Notes: generated by a model not told the origin, from the letters alone. Counted from the stretch's first letter, positions 22,045 through 35,540 are shown. The stretch is DNA of 64,000 nt from Doris montereyensis (GCA_037039925.1 JAXRKP010000377.1:5001-69000), one strand, 5' to 3'. Made by a program: numbers and translations.

Positions 22045-22530
22045 GAGTAGTAGTAGTATTAGTAGTATTGGTTTGTTCTTGCTACACACGCCAGTTTACT
22101 GGCAGGAGATGTTATACCTACCCATATGTTGAGGAGGCAGTGTCCATATCATTTCCCAACCGTGGACTGAAACTGAAAGTAGTCAAAGTCACTTCAGGCT
22201 TCACTTGTGTCAGCAGGAATGTCGGTTACACAATTTCTTGTAAACGATGTCCTATGAAATGCATTGGGAGAACCGACCTTCGCTTGGTTGACCGTTTAAC
22301 CCAACATTTCAAGAACATCAGAAACTGTCACTCCAAAACCTGCTCCCTGCCACTTCAACTCAAGTGACTACCGATGTGTTTTAGTTTTAGACCTCTTGTC
22401 ACTGCAGTCCGCTAGTGCTATGGCACTTGGCGAGATAGATTTCATGTGGGACTACTGGGACATGTCCTTATCGTCAGCCAATGTGATACCTGTCATCCAC
22501 ATGGCCTTAATATCAAATTGAAGTAGCGCC
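22045..22530 (+). pseudogene. Penelope-like element GIY-YIG endonuclease remnant
   Basis: A frame open from 21972 to 22367 carries a block like the C-terminal endonuclease of Penelope-like retroelements: CVSRNVGYTISCKRC followed by KCIGRTDLRLVDRLTQH, which corresponds to the YVIxC...YIGxT...RxxxH pattern, with the YIG tyrosine changed to cysteine. The Cys pairs typical of this endonuclease are visible. After the stop at 22365 the match continues in shifted frames to about 22520 (HPHGLNIKLK). No reverse transcriptase is found upstream; truncated and inactive. Confidence 0.65.
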
Positions 22531-22890
22531 TATCATTAATTACAATAATAGTATGATCCTACGCCCCTCTTTCTCCCCCCCCCCCCCCCCCACTTCTCTC
22601 TCTCTCTTTTTCATTAGCGGCTTTACGTCATTCCTTAATTTATTTTATTCATTTATTTTTCATTTTTTCATATACTCCTTTTTTTCTGTTGTTTTGTTTC
22701 ATATTGTTATGAGGTTGGTTCATTGAATTTTCGTGACATGTCATCACACGATTGGCCATGTCTTGGCACCATTAGCAGTCATTGTTTATTTGTCTTCGTG
22801 TAACCAAAGAAGGGCGGGTTTACCTGAAAAATGTCTGTCCTTGTCCTGTCTCCCCCCCCCTAAATATTAGGCCTTTCATTTCAATTTCAC
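22531..22890. other. Intergenic with homopolymer tracts
   Basis: Poly-C runs at about 22575-22590 and 22852-22860, otherwise pyrimidine-rich and without a gene. Confidence 0.4.
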
Positions 22891-22899
22891 ATTCTTCTT

Positions 22900-22901
22900 C
22901 A

Positions 22902-22999
<98 letters not shown>

Positions 23000-23038
23000 T
23001 TATTACTACTATTTCAATTACTACTACTACTGCTGCTG

Positions 23039-23098
<60 letters not shown>

Positions 23099-23105
23099 TT
23101 ACTGT

Positions 23106-23165
<60 letters not shown>

Positions 23166-23265
23166 AAGACCTACTACTAACGGGTACTACTACTACTACT
23201 ACTATTACCACTACTACTATTACCACTACTACTACCAGGCCTACTACTACTACTACCACTATTAG
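22900..23265. repeat. (TAC)n array
   Basis: Trinucleotide array, imperfect towards the right end. Long poly-Tyr, poly-Ser and poly-Val frames over it are repeat translations. Confidence 0.95.
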
Positions 23266-24104
23266 TAATACTACTACTGCCGTTGCCGCTGGTGTTGTTG
23301 CTCTGTTGGTGCTGCTATTGCTACGACATCATTACGTATACTACTTTTGCGATTGCTGACGATTTGTTTTTACAACAGTACCTCCTTTTAAAAGAAGAGT
23401 GATGCCATTCAATAAGTTCCAATCTTCCTTCTACAGCTAAACATTTGAAACAAAGCTACAACTACTATGTCTAAGTTTGATTTCTTGCAACTTACTTTAT
23501 AATATAACATTAACAACAGCAGCAATAACAACAGGTTTCAATAACACAACTACAGCTCTAAATAGAAAACGAAATGGATTGCATAAATGAGGGAAGGCGA
23601 ATTTGCTACACTGGTGAAAAATTGTCAGAATGATGACTTCACCACAGCTGTTGTTGAGAAAGTACTGACATACCTTCGATCATAAAATAAAACGAATATT
23701 TACCATACTACAATACAATGCATTATCAGATCAGACAGTGCTACGCTCAAAATGACATGGTGTTCATCAGCGAGGGGCCTGATAAAAAAATCGTTTCAAG
23801 TTTCAGACAACTAAAGTACACGCTTGTAGGCTACTCTTGTAAGGAAAGTAAAAAGATCTACAGCAACGTGATTTCAGGTGCTGAGAAAGTATCACCGAGG
23901 AATACTAGGAGTAATTTGGGTTTTATGTTTTTAAGTGTTATGCACATTGTTGCAACGACAAATCTTAACGCGGATTTGGGGGGTGGGGGGTGGGGGGAGT
24001 ACAAGTTATCGTTTGTGTTTTAGAAGCATGTGTTATAAAACAAAATCATCCATTGTACTGACTGACTGGTAGTGATATTAGTAGTACATGGTGTAGTGTA
24101 CATA
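23266..24104. other. Intergenic, no gene recognised
   Basis: A + frame at 23718-24023 is open for 101 codons but shows no family motif and ends in a G-rich tract at 23979-23997. Probably chance. Confidence 0.35.
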
Positions 24105-24432
24105 TTTTCGTTTGTTGTCTGACGAAGGGTTGTACCCGAAACATCACGTGATTATTTTGTCTTTATCGGTGCAATTGTCACTCATTGTCGTTTATCACTT
24201 TTGACTTCACACCGCTGTGGCTCATTTGTGTTATTTACGGCTATTTCGATAGTTCGCATTGCCACATCTTTGTTGTTTGCGTTATGTATCTGTTTTATTC
24301 AATCTGACACCACACTGCGTGATGCCTGTATAAGTATGTAAATATGTCCCGCTTGTTGTCTGGCGAAGGGTTTAAACGTCACGTGCTTGTTCTGTCTTTA
24401 TTGGTGGAGTTGTCACTTATTGTCGTTTATCC
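24105..24432 (+). repeat. Hairpin-bearing tandem repeat, third locus
   Basis: Two partial units about 242 bp apart (GACGAAGGGT at 24121; GGCGAAGGGT at 24362), each followed by the CACGTG/TGTTCTGTCTTTAT-like block. Same family as 8571-8957 and 9309-9965. Runs directly into the (TAG)n array. Confidence 0.7.
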
Positions 24433-24439
24433 CAATTTA

Positions 24440-24665
<226 letters not shown>

Positions 24666-24685
24666 AATATCATGACAAGATAATA

Positions 24686-24823
24686 TGGAAGCCCCATAGG
24701 AACAAAGACGAGACAAACAGTTGGGAATAGACAGAAAAAATCGCGGGTTCGATCCTCATGGTGGCCGGATTTTTTTCTGTTTATTCCTTGTTTGTCTCGA
24801 CTTCGTTCCTATGGGGCTTTCAT
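24686..24823. repeat. Inverted repeat with a B-box in its loop
   Basis: The left arm begins AAGCCCCATAGGAACAAAG (24689) and continues GACGAGACAAACA...GAATAGACAGAAAAAATC. The right arm is its near-perfect reverse complement, ending at GGGGCTTTC (24823). The loop at about 24743-24767 contains GGGTTCGATCC, a match to the pol III B box. The left-arm start recurs at 25383-25404. Confidence 0.7.
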
Positions 24824-24883
24824 ATTATCTGGTGTCATTATATTAACTTCCGACATGCCCCTTGCCTCACTGCTTGTCTTTAC

Positions 24884-25180
<297 letters not shown>

Positions 25181-25600
25181 GTTGTAGAGAATAGGAGAAC
25201 GACGACAAAAAGAAGGAATAGCGATACGTTTAATGATATTGATGACTAACATACACATTATTAATCTATTTTCTCTTTTTTTATACGTAACATGAAGAAA
25301 TATTATTTTATGATCCAAAGAAGGTGTGCATTGGCATTACAATGCATGTAACTGACAAGGACATAAACTCATAAAATAATTATGAAGCCCCATAGGCACA
25401 AAGTTGAGAGGTAATAAGTTGACAAAGTAGGTTCAAAAAGAAAACAAAGACAAATTTTTTTCACATTAATATCTTAAAATTTGCATTTTAATGGGAAAAG
25501 TGTTAAATTATTGGTTATTTGTCGTACACGTTTTTGCTAAGATAGTACCAGCGCACATATCCTTAGATTATAAAATAGATCTACTTTCACTTTCAGTTCC
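25181..25600. other. Intergenic, no gene seen
   Basis: AT-rich. At 25381-25405 there is a partial second copy of the left arm of the hairpin repeat (AAGCCCCATAGGCACAAAG). Confidence 0.4.
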
Positions 25601-25604
25601 CTTT

Positions 25605-25700
25605 TTCTCTCTCGGCCTCGGAGCGCGCTGCGCCGCGTATTTCCGGACAATTCCAACAGGGGGAGAACTGCGACTTAACGATACTAATCTGTTGGTCAAA
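25605..25700 (+). promoter_or_regulatory. Small CpG-rich patch, possible fry promoter or 5' exon
   Basis: CGGCCTCGGAGCGCGCTGCG, then CCGCGTATTTCCGG, stands out as the only CpG-dense stretch upstream of fry. It contains an ETS-like TTCCGG. Its distance (about 1.5 kb from the first coding exon) would suit a non-coding first exon. No start site or donor can be proved from sequence. Confidence 0.25.
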
Positions 25701-27171
25701 GTAATGTAATGTATTGAATCTGCATGAAGAATGATCATTTCCTGAATAGAAAAAATACAGACCTAGACTAGAGTCTAGAGAATATAGAGCTATCACTCAG
25801 TGGAGGCGATCTATACATTCAGACGACATGTGTGAAATTATAGAATAAATTAAGGCTCGAACTGTTCAAATATACTCTAAAGCCTAGATCTATCTAGATC
25901 TAGATGATCTAGATCTAGACCTATCCCTAGGTAATGAAATCAAGGATGAGTGTCGGGCACACAATTTAATTTTTCGCTGATCTGAGTTCAGTAATGAGTG
26001 AACATGACATAACTCAAACCATCCTAGATATCGTAAAATCCAATTTCCATTGAAATACAACTTTTTACTAAGACAACAATCGGCACTCCTTAAAAGAATT
26101 GATGTCCCATTTGTTTACATTTTTGTATTCTGGAAGTGATAGATGTAGATCTAGATCTAACCTAGTTGCAACTGAAAACTCCTGAAACTGGCCAGGTGGT
26201 TTAAACTTTATTATATATGTAGAATAGAATCCCCATTAACTACCATATGTCTTTTTATTGAGTACCCTCTTTTTCACTGAGTTCTCACGTAGTTGGGGGG
26301 GGGGAGATCCTCCCCCAACCCTCTCGTTTTCACTGAGTACTCAGTAATCGGAGGGGGGAGTTGCTGAACCCCCCCCCCCCTCCTCCCTGTTTTCACTTGA
26401 TTCCCATTAGAATATTTTGCGATGGTATTCCTATCTGGCCAACCATTCCTTTGTCACTGGAGCAGTCTAGCTTAGTAGAGGCTGAAAACTTAGAGCAGCA
26501 GCCATTATATTCTTTGTCACGATTGTCAGATGCAGTAAATTATGTATTTGGATATTTGCAATAACTTTTCTGAGTGTCATGTTTAGAAATGAGGAAATGA
26601 AAGTCAGTCACTTTCGATTCAATGGTTGTTCCCTTTTTAGTCCAATATGATATGTCACACTGTTTGTTGTCACTGACATTTGAAATACTTGTGCTCAAAT
26701 AAACTGTCTGTTGTCTTACTGTGTCAGATTCCCATTATCATAGTCACGAAATATTGCTGTAACTGAAGGCAACCTAAAAAACCAAAATCTTTTTTCCCTC
26801 TGACTTTTTATCTTAATTATGTCTCTTGGACATGCCCGACTATGGAAATCCTTCCATCTAATCTAGATGTATTCTAGATACTAGATTTTAGGTCAAGATT
26901 TAGACTTCAAGCTAATCATTTTTTAATGGTTTTAGAATTTAAAATTATCAAGATCTTTAGTAATAGTACAGTGAAAAGTTTAGTTTAAATAGAGTGTACT
27001 AGTATACTATGAGACATGTTCTATTAAATACATTCTGCATTTGAGAAATAGTGTTTGGGCAGAGTGCTTCATGACCTTTATAACACATGATACTTCATTT
27101 TGTTCATTTTTAACGTTATCCTGAATAATATCAACTTATAGAACATATGTTTTTGTTCTTTGTCTTTCCAG
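25701..27171. other. Region upstream of fry, no gene seen
   Basis: Contains several AGATCTAGATC-type repeats (25880-25920, 26143), G- and C-homopolymer tracts at 26295-26385 with a duplicated TTTCACTGAGT-type context, and no conserved coding block. Confidence 0.4.
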
Positions 27172-27241
27172 AAAAATGATGACAGTATAAAAGCATCAGT
27201 GCACAATACTATCTTTTAAAGCATGGCCTATAATTATTTAG
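27172..27241 (+). CDS. fry: fry exon 1 (5' UTR and predicted start)
   Basis: Acceptor ctttccag, donor gtaagc. ATG at 27223-27225 begins MAYNYL and ends one base into a codon, exactly the phase needed by exon 2. An in-frame TAA at 27217-27219 closes the frame upstream. The acceptor implies a further non-coding exon upstream. Confidence 0.6.
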
Positions 27242-28269
27242 GTAAGCTAAATTTGTTGCTTAACTCTTTCCACCTGGAATTAAAAACCCAATTTCCCCCA
27301 GTTTTTCTCTGGAATTAACTTTTTGTGAAATTTCTACCCGACTATCTAAAACTGATCATAATTATATTAAAATAAGCAAAAAGTCAACATATTTGGTATC
27401 GTATTGAAGGGAAATTAATTTCCTATGATTTTAAACAGGGATTGGGGTGATTTGCATGCTTATAGAAGGTGAGGGTAGGAGAAAAGAAGTGAGTGAAAAA
27501 GAATTGAAACAACAAATTCCTTTACCTCAGCTTTATTCTCATCAGATCTCTTCAAAATGTTGATTGGTGTAATCCAAATGGTTATCATAATGGAGTATAT
27601 CCAATTAGCTTTCAATTGATGTATAACATGAGGGCATTTGCTTTGCTTGATCATTTTTTTCTTTATGAATATTTTAAAATTTAGACTCACATAAAAATAA
27701 AACTTTTAGGGATTCACGACGTTATGTTGGGTTGAAATGTAAAATGAGTATTAACATTGTCTCACCCACCATTTGAAGTGACCCTGTCTTTTTCAACTCT
27801 GATTCTAGATCTAGATCTATCCATTCTTGTAGAAATAGGATTTGGTATAGATCTATTCCTGCAGAATTGGAAAAATCGCCGTCACTCTGGGCGGAAAGAA
27901 ATAAGGACACATTTTTATCTCCTTATGCTTAGATGTTATGGGATTTTTTCTTTTTATTTGAGAAAAGCCATGAAAGCGAAGGGTATTACTAAGACAGACA
28001 TTGTAAGAATTTTTGGTATTATAATATCAGTTTTCCTATCCTATGATTCAGTGTAGGTATGGTATGATGTAATAAATAAAGTCAAGTGGATCTGTCTCAG
28101 TCATAATAGTAATACATTGTAAAAGTGGTGTGGAAAGTAAGGGTAAATTACCACATTATACTGCGTGCCTAGAAAAATCAGGACTCTACTCCCTACACTC
28201 AACTTGAGTATGGGAAATGTTTCATAGTGTAAGAGAAAGAGCACTGATATTTTTTGGTTTGATTTGCAG

Positions 28270-28445
28270 ATGTATATGAACCTCAGATTTTGAAATTTCC
28301 TTGGCGACGTGAACAGTCCCTGGATCCAGTTGTTGCCAGTATCAACAGAGATGCAAAACCTGGAGAATTTATTTTACAGAATCTCTTCTTTGAATTTTGC
28401 CGTATTTCAGAAAGGAGGATAGAAATTGTATTGGCTGAACCTCTG
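28270..28445 (+). CDS. fry: fry exon 2
   Basis: Reads FPWRREQSLDPVV, then DAKPGEFILQNLFFEF and RRIEIVLAEPL, the conserved N-terminal furry block (human KPGEYVLKSLF...IMAEPL). Donor gtatgt; a Tc1-like element begins 12 bp further on. Confidence 0.92.
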
Positions 28446-28457
28446 GTATGTTATATA

Positions 28458-29269
28458 CTCATTTGCAAAAGAAACTGCACACCTGGTATATTTACTCTCA
28501 TTTACCCATTGTAAGGAGTATGACAAAACTTTTAGGTGGAAAATGAATCATGTCCATTTCTGTATTGATAAATAAAATAGATTCACTCATTGTTGACCTA
28601 TGTCTTGAAATTCCATGATTTATTCCAGTGGATACATTTCAAAAGTCCTAGATTCAATATCATCTATTTCCACCTTTTTGCTTGGATAACTGTGGTGTTT
28701 TCATGGAAAAAATAAACAAAATCATATTGCCCTTTTGATACAAAAGCATGAAAACCTCATTTTCATGCCCAACAACGTGCCAGTTCACATGACATATCGT
28801 ACAAGAGACTATGTGGAGCCAACCAACGTCAATATACTTCATCCATGGCTCTCACTGAGTCCTGATCTCAACCCCATGGAGCATTTATGGGATATCATCA
28901 AGGTCAAAGTGAAGACGCTACCCGATAAACCAAGAACTCTACCAGAACTTAAAAGACCAATCACAGATATGCTTGTGATGCTATTCCACAGGCCCACATT
29001 CAAAGATGTCTACGTTCTATGGTCGGTGCACAGCATAATCCAAATAAGAGGTGGAAGTAGATGGTAATGAATCTCGCATTTTTGAAATTGCACCTACTGG
29101 AATAAATCATAGAATTTCAAGATACCGAGGTCAACAATGTATGAATCTATTTTATTTATCAATATAGAAATGGACATGATTCATTTTTCACCTAAAAGTT
29201 TTGTCATATCCCTTACAATGGGTAAATGAGAGTAAAAATACCAGGTTTGCAGTTTCTTTTGCAAATGAC
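28458..29269 (+). mobile_element. Tc1/mariner element, internally deleted, long TIRs
   Basis: Terminal inverted repeats of about 195 bp (28458-28652 and 29075-29269, outer sequence TCATTTGCAAAAGAAACTGC on both) flanked by TA (28456-28457 and 29270-29271). The interior keeps the C-terminal third of a transposase on + (28735-29067): MPNNVPVHMT, then WLSLSPDLNPMEHLWDIIK. Tc1 relatives have D-N-A/x-x-x-H at the second catalytic aspartate; here it is asparagine. The N-terminal and first-aspartate parts are gone. Confidence 0.88.
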
Positions 29270-29526
29270 TATATATTATGGCTAGTCTGACATACCTTTT
29301 GTATCTTATTTTGTTAGGCTGTATCATTTTATTGTTTGTATGTAAAATGTAAGGTATTGAACTATATATCTTTCACAGTTCTGTATCTTGGCTAATTTTC
29401 CTTTTAAACCATGTGAATTTGTATGCTTTTGTACTAAAGGAAGTTTTGCTTTAGTTTCAGTGATTTTTTTCTTGAAGACTTGAAATTGCTCATTTCATGT
29501 ATTCTACTTTTCTTTATCCCTTCAAG

Positions 29527-29580
29527 GAAAAGCCGTTGACCAAAACGCTACAGAGAGGGGAAGATGTTCAATTTGATCAG
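29527..29580 (+). CDS. fry: fry exon 3
   Basis: Reads EKPLTKTLQRGEDVQFDQ, nearly the same as the vertebrate block. Phase 0 at both ends. Confidence 0.92.
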
Positions 29581-29832
29581 GTGATCTTGAAAACGAAGAG
29601 TGTCAAATATTTTCATATGAGTTTTATCTCATTCATAGCAATAAATTTGCAGATATATTTAAATGATTATATATTATTTTAAAATGTTGTAAATGATTTG
29701 TCTTTTGATGCTTTTAAAATATATATTTTTTATAGAGCCTGAAAATATACTCCCTTTGAATTTTTATATTGAAATAGTTGGCAGCCTTTTTCTGTCACAT
29801 TATTGATTTTACTGGCATTGTTTTCACTTCAG

Positions 29833-29967
29833 ATCCTCATTGCTTTAGGCAATGTTGCTGAACATTGTTTACCTTCTATTCTGAGAACGCTTCTTCGCTT
29901 GGTATCAGCGTCAGACCAAAGAAGACAGTCCTTTGTTAGATTCAAGACAGAGACATAGAAGCAAAGG
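29833..29967 (+). CDS. fry: fry exon 4, with apparent one-base insertion
   Basis: Starts GNVAEHCLPSILRTL as in vertebrate FRY. After CTT (29890-29892) the frame must skip one base (C at about 29893) to read FAWYQRQTKEDSPLL and reach the correct exit phase. Without that change the frame stops at 29957. Observed length 135; the phase requires 134. Confidence 0.85.
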
Positions 29968-30189
29968 GTGAGTAATTGACTCAGAAATCAGCACCATATC
30001 TAAATGAAGAGAAAGGCAAGACACAATCATAAATGTTTGTAGCTAAAATGTGTGAAAAATGACAAATGTACCTATACTTGATTTGTTTTTTTTCTCTTCA
30101 TATATATGTACTATTTTCTTCTTATTTTAAAAAAAAATCGCATTTTAAAGACAATTGATATTTTACACATCTTCTCTCTTCAATTTCAG

Positions 30190-30220
30190 GGGCAAGGATT
30201 TCATATGTGAAAGACGAGAT
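30190..30220 (+). CDS. fry: fry exon 5 (31 bp)
   Basis: Microexon reading GKDFICERRD, matching the family's ...MERRD. Acceptor tttcag, donor gtgagt. Confidence 0.8.
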
Positions 30221-30399
30221 GTGAGTGAGCTATTTTGCATTTGAGAGATTTTCTGTTTGTTTCTTGTTTATTACTGTTTTCTTTTCGAATTATAATAAAC
30301 TAAAAGAGAATATTTGTCTCGCTGTAAAATCCCCTGATTTTAACAATTCCAAACCTCTTCAAATGTCATATGAAATTCTTTACTCTTCCTTGTTCATAT

Positions 30400-30525
30400 G
30401 TGGGCGGTTTGTGGGTGCTGCTAGCAAATCTTTCTTCTCTCCTCCCACTCTTTCATGTGTCTTTCATCTTGCTGTTTCCTTGTAATTCATTCTGTGATCA
30501 CCGCATATGGTGGACAGGGTGCTTT
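30400..30525 (+). repeat. Dispersed repeat B, copy 3
   Basis: GGGCGGTTTGTGGGTGCTGC, a pyrimidine tract, CATCTTGCTGTTTCC, then TGTGATCACCGCATATGGTG and GACAGGGTG, in fry intron 5. Confidence 0.55.
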
Positions 30526-30691
30526 GAATGAGTTCGTGTTCATATTCAGAGAAGGAGTGGGGAGGGCGAAAATCTTTATGATGAATAGATACCATCAAGA
30601 TATAATTTTGTACTAGCTTACTGTAATTCTTTCAGTATTGCTATGATTATAAATTGATGATGTTTTTATATTCAAAATTGTTTTTCCTCAG

Positions 30692-30742
30692 CTTGCCTTA
30701 GAATTTGTCTACTGCCTTGTGCTTATTGAAGTTCTTTCAAAG
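30692..30742 (+). CDS. fry: fry exon 6 (51 bp)
   Basis: Reads LALEFVYCLVLIEVLSK; human has LAIDFIFSLVLIEVLKQ. Donor gtatgt. Confidence 0.9.
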
Positions 30743-30946
30743 GTATGTGGCCATTTACATTCTCAGCTAATGAATTGTGATGGCTGAAAATTGAATTATG
30801 AAGTAAAATTGATCAGATTACGTATTCAAAGAAATAAGATAGATAGTGTCTTTCATTATTTATCCAGTCAAGAAAGAATTAAAAATATTTCATTGCTATC
30901 TTTTGGCCTGAATTTACAGCATTTATATCCTCATCTTGAATTCCAG

Positions 30947-31026
30947 CTTTCTTATCATCCTGGCCATGAAGATCTTGTGGGACACATCATTGACCAGTGC
31001 TTTCGCCATTTCAAATACAAAGATGG
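30947..31026 (+). CDS. fry: fry exon 7
   Basis: Reads [19 protein letters not shown] and FKYKDG. Acceptor ttccag, donor gtaggt. Confidence 0.9.
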
Positions 31027-31606
31027 GTAGGTTTTGTTTCTAAACATTGGTGCTGCCTGTTTTTGTTGTTTGCCTTTACCATAAGTTTTTATTTATTCTG
31101 TTCTAATTAGGAAAAGTAACATGGAGTTGAGTCTTAGAACTGACTATGAAGCCAAACTGTGTAAAATTTTAGAATAAATTTTCTTTTTGTTCTGGATTGG
31201 GGTCCAAACAAACACACAAAATGAGGTTGTTTTTTTGTAAGACTGGGCATATTAAGGCACACTTGTTTTTATAGCTTATACTGATAGAGGAAATGAAACA
31301 GGAAATTAAAGCACTTTATCATCAATTCATAATGTCACATTTCTAGTTACTCTTATGTTTACATATTGTTCTTTGTTTACAAGGGAAAAGTCATGTCAAT
31401 TATTCAAGTAACACTCTTACATATCTTCACGAGGATGCATTTTTAGATAAACTACTTAATTTTTCTCTTTCTTTTTGATCTATAGAAGTTATTATTGATG
31501 ATTTTCAAATGTAAATAATGGAGACTGTTTACGTTGCCTTCGTCTTTTCTTCCTGATGTAATGATTGTTCATTTATTCACTCTTTATTTGCTCTACATAT
31601 TTTCAG

Positions 31607-31696
31607 GTTACAGTCTAGTAACAACCCAAATAGCTCCAACATCAATATTGTGGCAGATCTTTATGCTGAAGTCATTGGAGTGCTGGCCAATGCAAG
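31607..31696 (+). CDS. fry: fry exon 8
   Basis: Reads NINIVADLYAEVIGVLANA, one of the best conserved furry segments. Confidence 0.93.
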
Positions 31697-31810
31697 GTAA
31701 GTGGAAATCTTTTCATGAGTTTGTTCCTGAGGGTCATGACTGGATGTTGCTGGTAATGTGGATTCAAAGATTTGAAAAAGATTGAAATGTGAAACCTGTT
31801 TTTTATTTGA

Positions 31811-31993
<183 letters not shown>

Positions 31994-32600
31994 TGAAGAT
32001 AAGAGGAGTTAAGCTCTTTCCAATGTCCCCCCTGATACTGTTTAAATTGTAGTTTAATAAAACTGCCACTAAGCATCGCTTGTTTGAATGCTAAAATGTT
32101 AATCAGATCTAAATGGGTTTTTTTCCATGTTTTCATTTGTTCAGGGATAATTAAATGATGTTTTACAAGTGTTTGTAACATCATCTATTTATTATTTATT
32201 CCTATTTTTATCAGCCTTTATGAAAAGAGGCTTTTGACTTATTAAAAAAGAAAATTTAGTCATGTATTTTGTTAACTTAACAATGAAAATAAATATCACA
32301 CAGTGTAGTAAAATAATTATTCATTGTCTGATGTAGCAATATCTTTTTGATTAAATGGAAAGGATTTTAATACAAATGTCACAATTTCATGAGAAATTAC
32401 ACTTTGTAAGTCAGATGCAGAACATGGAATGCAGATAACTGACATTTAGCTAAATAAAGTAATCCAAGAGAAAGAAGTTGTGGTGAAGATTATTCATAAT
32501 TTTGTATTAACATTAATTCAGTTAGTTTTTCCCATCAATGTTAAAAAAAAAGGTCAGTATTTAAAGTTCAGTTCAGAGATTACTGTTTTACATCTTTTAA

Positions 32601-32753
<153 letters not shown>

Positions 32754-33294
32754 TGATAAATCATTTTTTTCATGGTTACAATATTAAAGAGAAAGTACGT
32801 TTTTAATCTCTTTATAGCATCCTTCAAGGTACAAACTTGAAGAAAAGTTAGATTCAATGTTTAGAATTCAGATCTCATGCTAACATAAAGGCTGTGAGTT
32901 AATAAAGTGGCTTAAAAGATATACTCTTTCATTTGAACATCAATCCTTCAAATCTCCCACACTGATGAATCAAAGTAATTAAAAATGATGTACATATACA
33001 TAGAGTTATGACCTGAAGATAATACTTATGGAGATTTCACACACCAATGGGTTGATAATAGTAGGTGCTAGTATGTCCTTTTAAAACAAAATATTTTGAT
33101 GCATCCAGTGTAATGTTTTTCTCGATCTCATTGTTTATAGATTCTTCAATGTCTATGAAAATGAATAATATTCAGCTCAGATATTTTCTTTTTACTTACT
33201 TTTGTCTATGGCATTATTTAGAAAATGTTTCATGAAGGAGTTAGTTAAATTGATGAGAAACAAAGATTCCACTTTATTTTGTTAAAAAAAACAG

Positions 33295-33393
33295 ACTGTG
33301 AAGACTGAAGTGAACATCCCGGTATTAAAGAAACTAGTAGAAGACTTGTATTCAGTGACTGTGGATATGGCCACTAAAAGGAAGCATACTTTG
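33295..33393 (+). CDS. fry: fry exon 11
   Basis: Reads KTEVNIPVLKKLVEDLYSVT and a KRKHTL end; human has KNEVNVPCLRNFVESLY...RKKHSL. Confidence 0.92.
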
Positions 33394-34003
33394 GTAAGAG
33401 AAAGTCATATGAACAAAGGTTGATATTGCTGAAATGAACATGATTTCATGAAATAATTTTAGGCAAGATTTTTGTGCTCTTATTCTGATTAATGCTATTA
33501 ATACAAATCAATCTTCTTTTTAAGACCTGAAAATGATTAACTAGCTGAACAGGATTATTTAAATGAAGTTCTATGAAAACCTATGAGTGTTCTTTTAGGC
33601 ACATGAGATGGTAAAGTTTAAATATTAAAAGTAATAATTGTTTAATGTAAGGCCACTATTGAAAACCAGATGCTTTACATTAGCCAGTTATTTTACTGTG
33701 AGTATGTAGATAAATCAGAGCTCTTTTTCTTTTAGAAAGCTTTCCCCTTTTCAATTGTGTTTATTGATTTCTCCAGTAGGTAAGTCAGCAGGCCTAGAAG
33801 TAATGAGTCTTGTGCCTTGCCCTGTCCATTGTCCATATAAGCAAGCCTTGTTTTAATTGTTTTTGTTTTGTTCTTTAGAGATGAAACAGTTTTCATTAAT
33901 CTTCTTTCCCATCATGTCAAAGGATACTTTAAGCTTTTTTTTTTTTTACTTTTCCCTTATTAGATCCCTTATCATCAATGAATTTCTTACTAAATGTTAT
34001 TGA

Positions 34004-34186
<183 letters not shown>

Positions 34187-35042
34187 TGAGTAAAGATCCG
34201 AAAGTAGAATGAACCCGTTGTAATGATAGGCAACGCGATCACAAATAGATTTAGGTATTTGATCGTGAGATACATGCAGTGAATGTTACCGATGGGGCTG
34301 GGATGGGTAGCTTAGATTTAATATTTCCAGTCAATTTATGGTTGGTTTCTTAAATTATTTCTTAAGGAATTTACAGATTTCCTGATTTTCTCTTGCTTGT
34401 GTGTTAACAAAAATTGAATTCTGTGTTTATAGAGCCTTCTCTTCTTTGCTAATTTGGAAAGAGTGCATGAACCCCTAAAATCACATCTGTTAAGTCAAAT
34501 CGAAACACAAATAGTCACCTTCTTTCAATCAGAACGATAAATGAAAGACACCGTCGGTCTTTTTACCTACTGATGTCAGACTTTTTAAAATCCCGTTAAG
34601 AACTTCAGTAGACACTTATTAAACTGTTTTTATTGGTCCACACATACATATTTATACACATAGATCATTGATATTTATATGTATCATATCATATCTTACT
34701 CTCTCAAAATTTGTTGTTTAAATTATTGCTTATAATCACTGGATTTTAAATTGATTTCCTCTCTTAATCTTATTTTAATTGCTTTAAGATTGCCATTTTA
34801 AAATCCTATTTATTTTTAATGCTTATGTTAATTGCTACAAATTTCCTTTTATGGATGAATGAAGTTTTAATTATTTGAATTGAATTTGAAAGTTTGCATT
34901 CATGCATGACTTAATAATACTTTTTCTAAGAAATGTAGTAATCTTTACTCTCAGAAATGTGTTTGGTGTGTTTTAAAGTATTTCCCTTGCCAAAAGGCAA
35001 TTGTTGTCGGAAAGCATTTCTATTTTTTATATTGGCGGTTGA

Positions 35043-35357
<315 letters not shown>

Positions 35358-35540
35358 TGATAGTTATTTGGAAATGATTTATAAATGTGTGTGATTTAAT
35401 TTTTACCCCACAATTCTGTGTCTTCATGTTTACTTTTCTCAAAATTTTTAACAATACATAAAAGATGATTATCGTGCCTCTGTATAAGAGTTCCTCCTTC
35501 AGAATGACTACAGGAGTGTGTTTTCTTTATTTCATGATAG

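Noticed and set aside
23718..24023. 101-codon + frame
   Set aside because: No recognisable motif, ends in a G-rich low-complexity tract, and no splice context supports it.
24743..24767. tRNA gene around GGGTTCGATCC
   Set aside because: Only a B box lies in the loop of an inverted repeat; no A box or cloverleaf is seen.
27257..27310. Second piggyBac-like MITE (TTAACTCTTTCCACC start)
   Set aside because: No matching right end or TTAA flank could be found.
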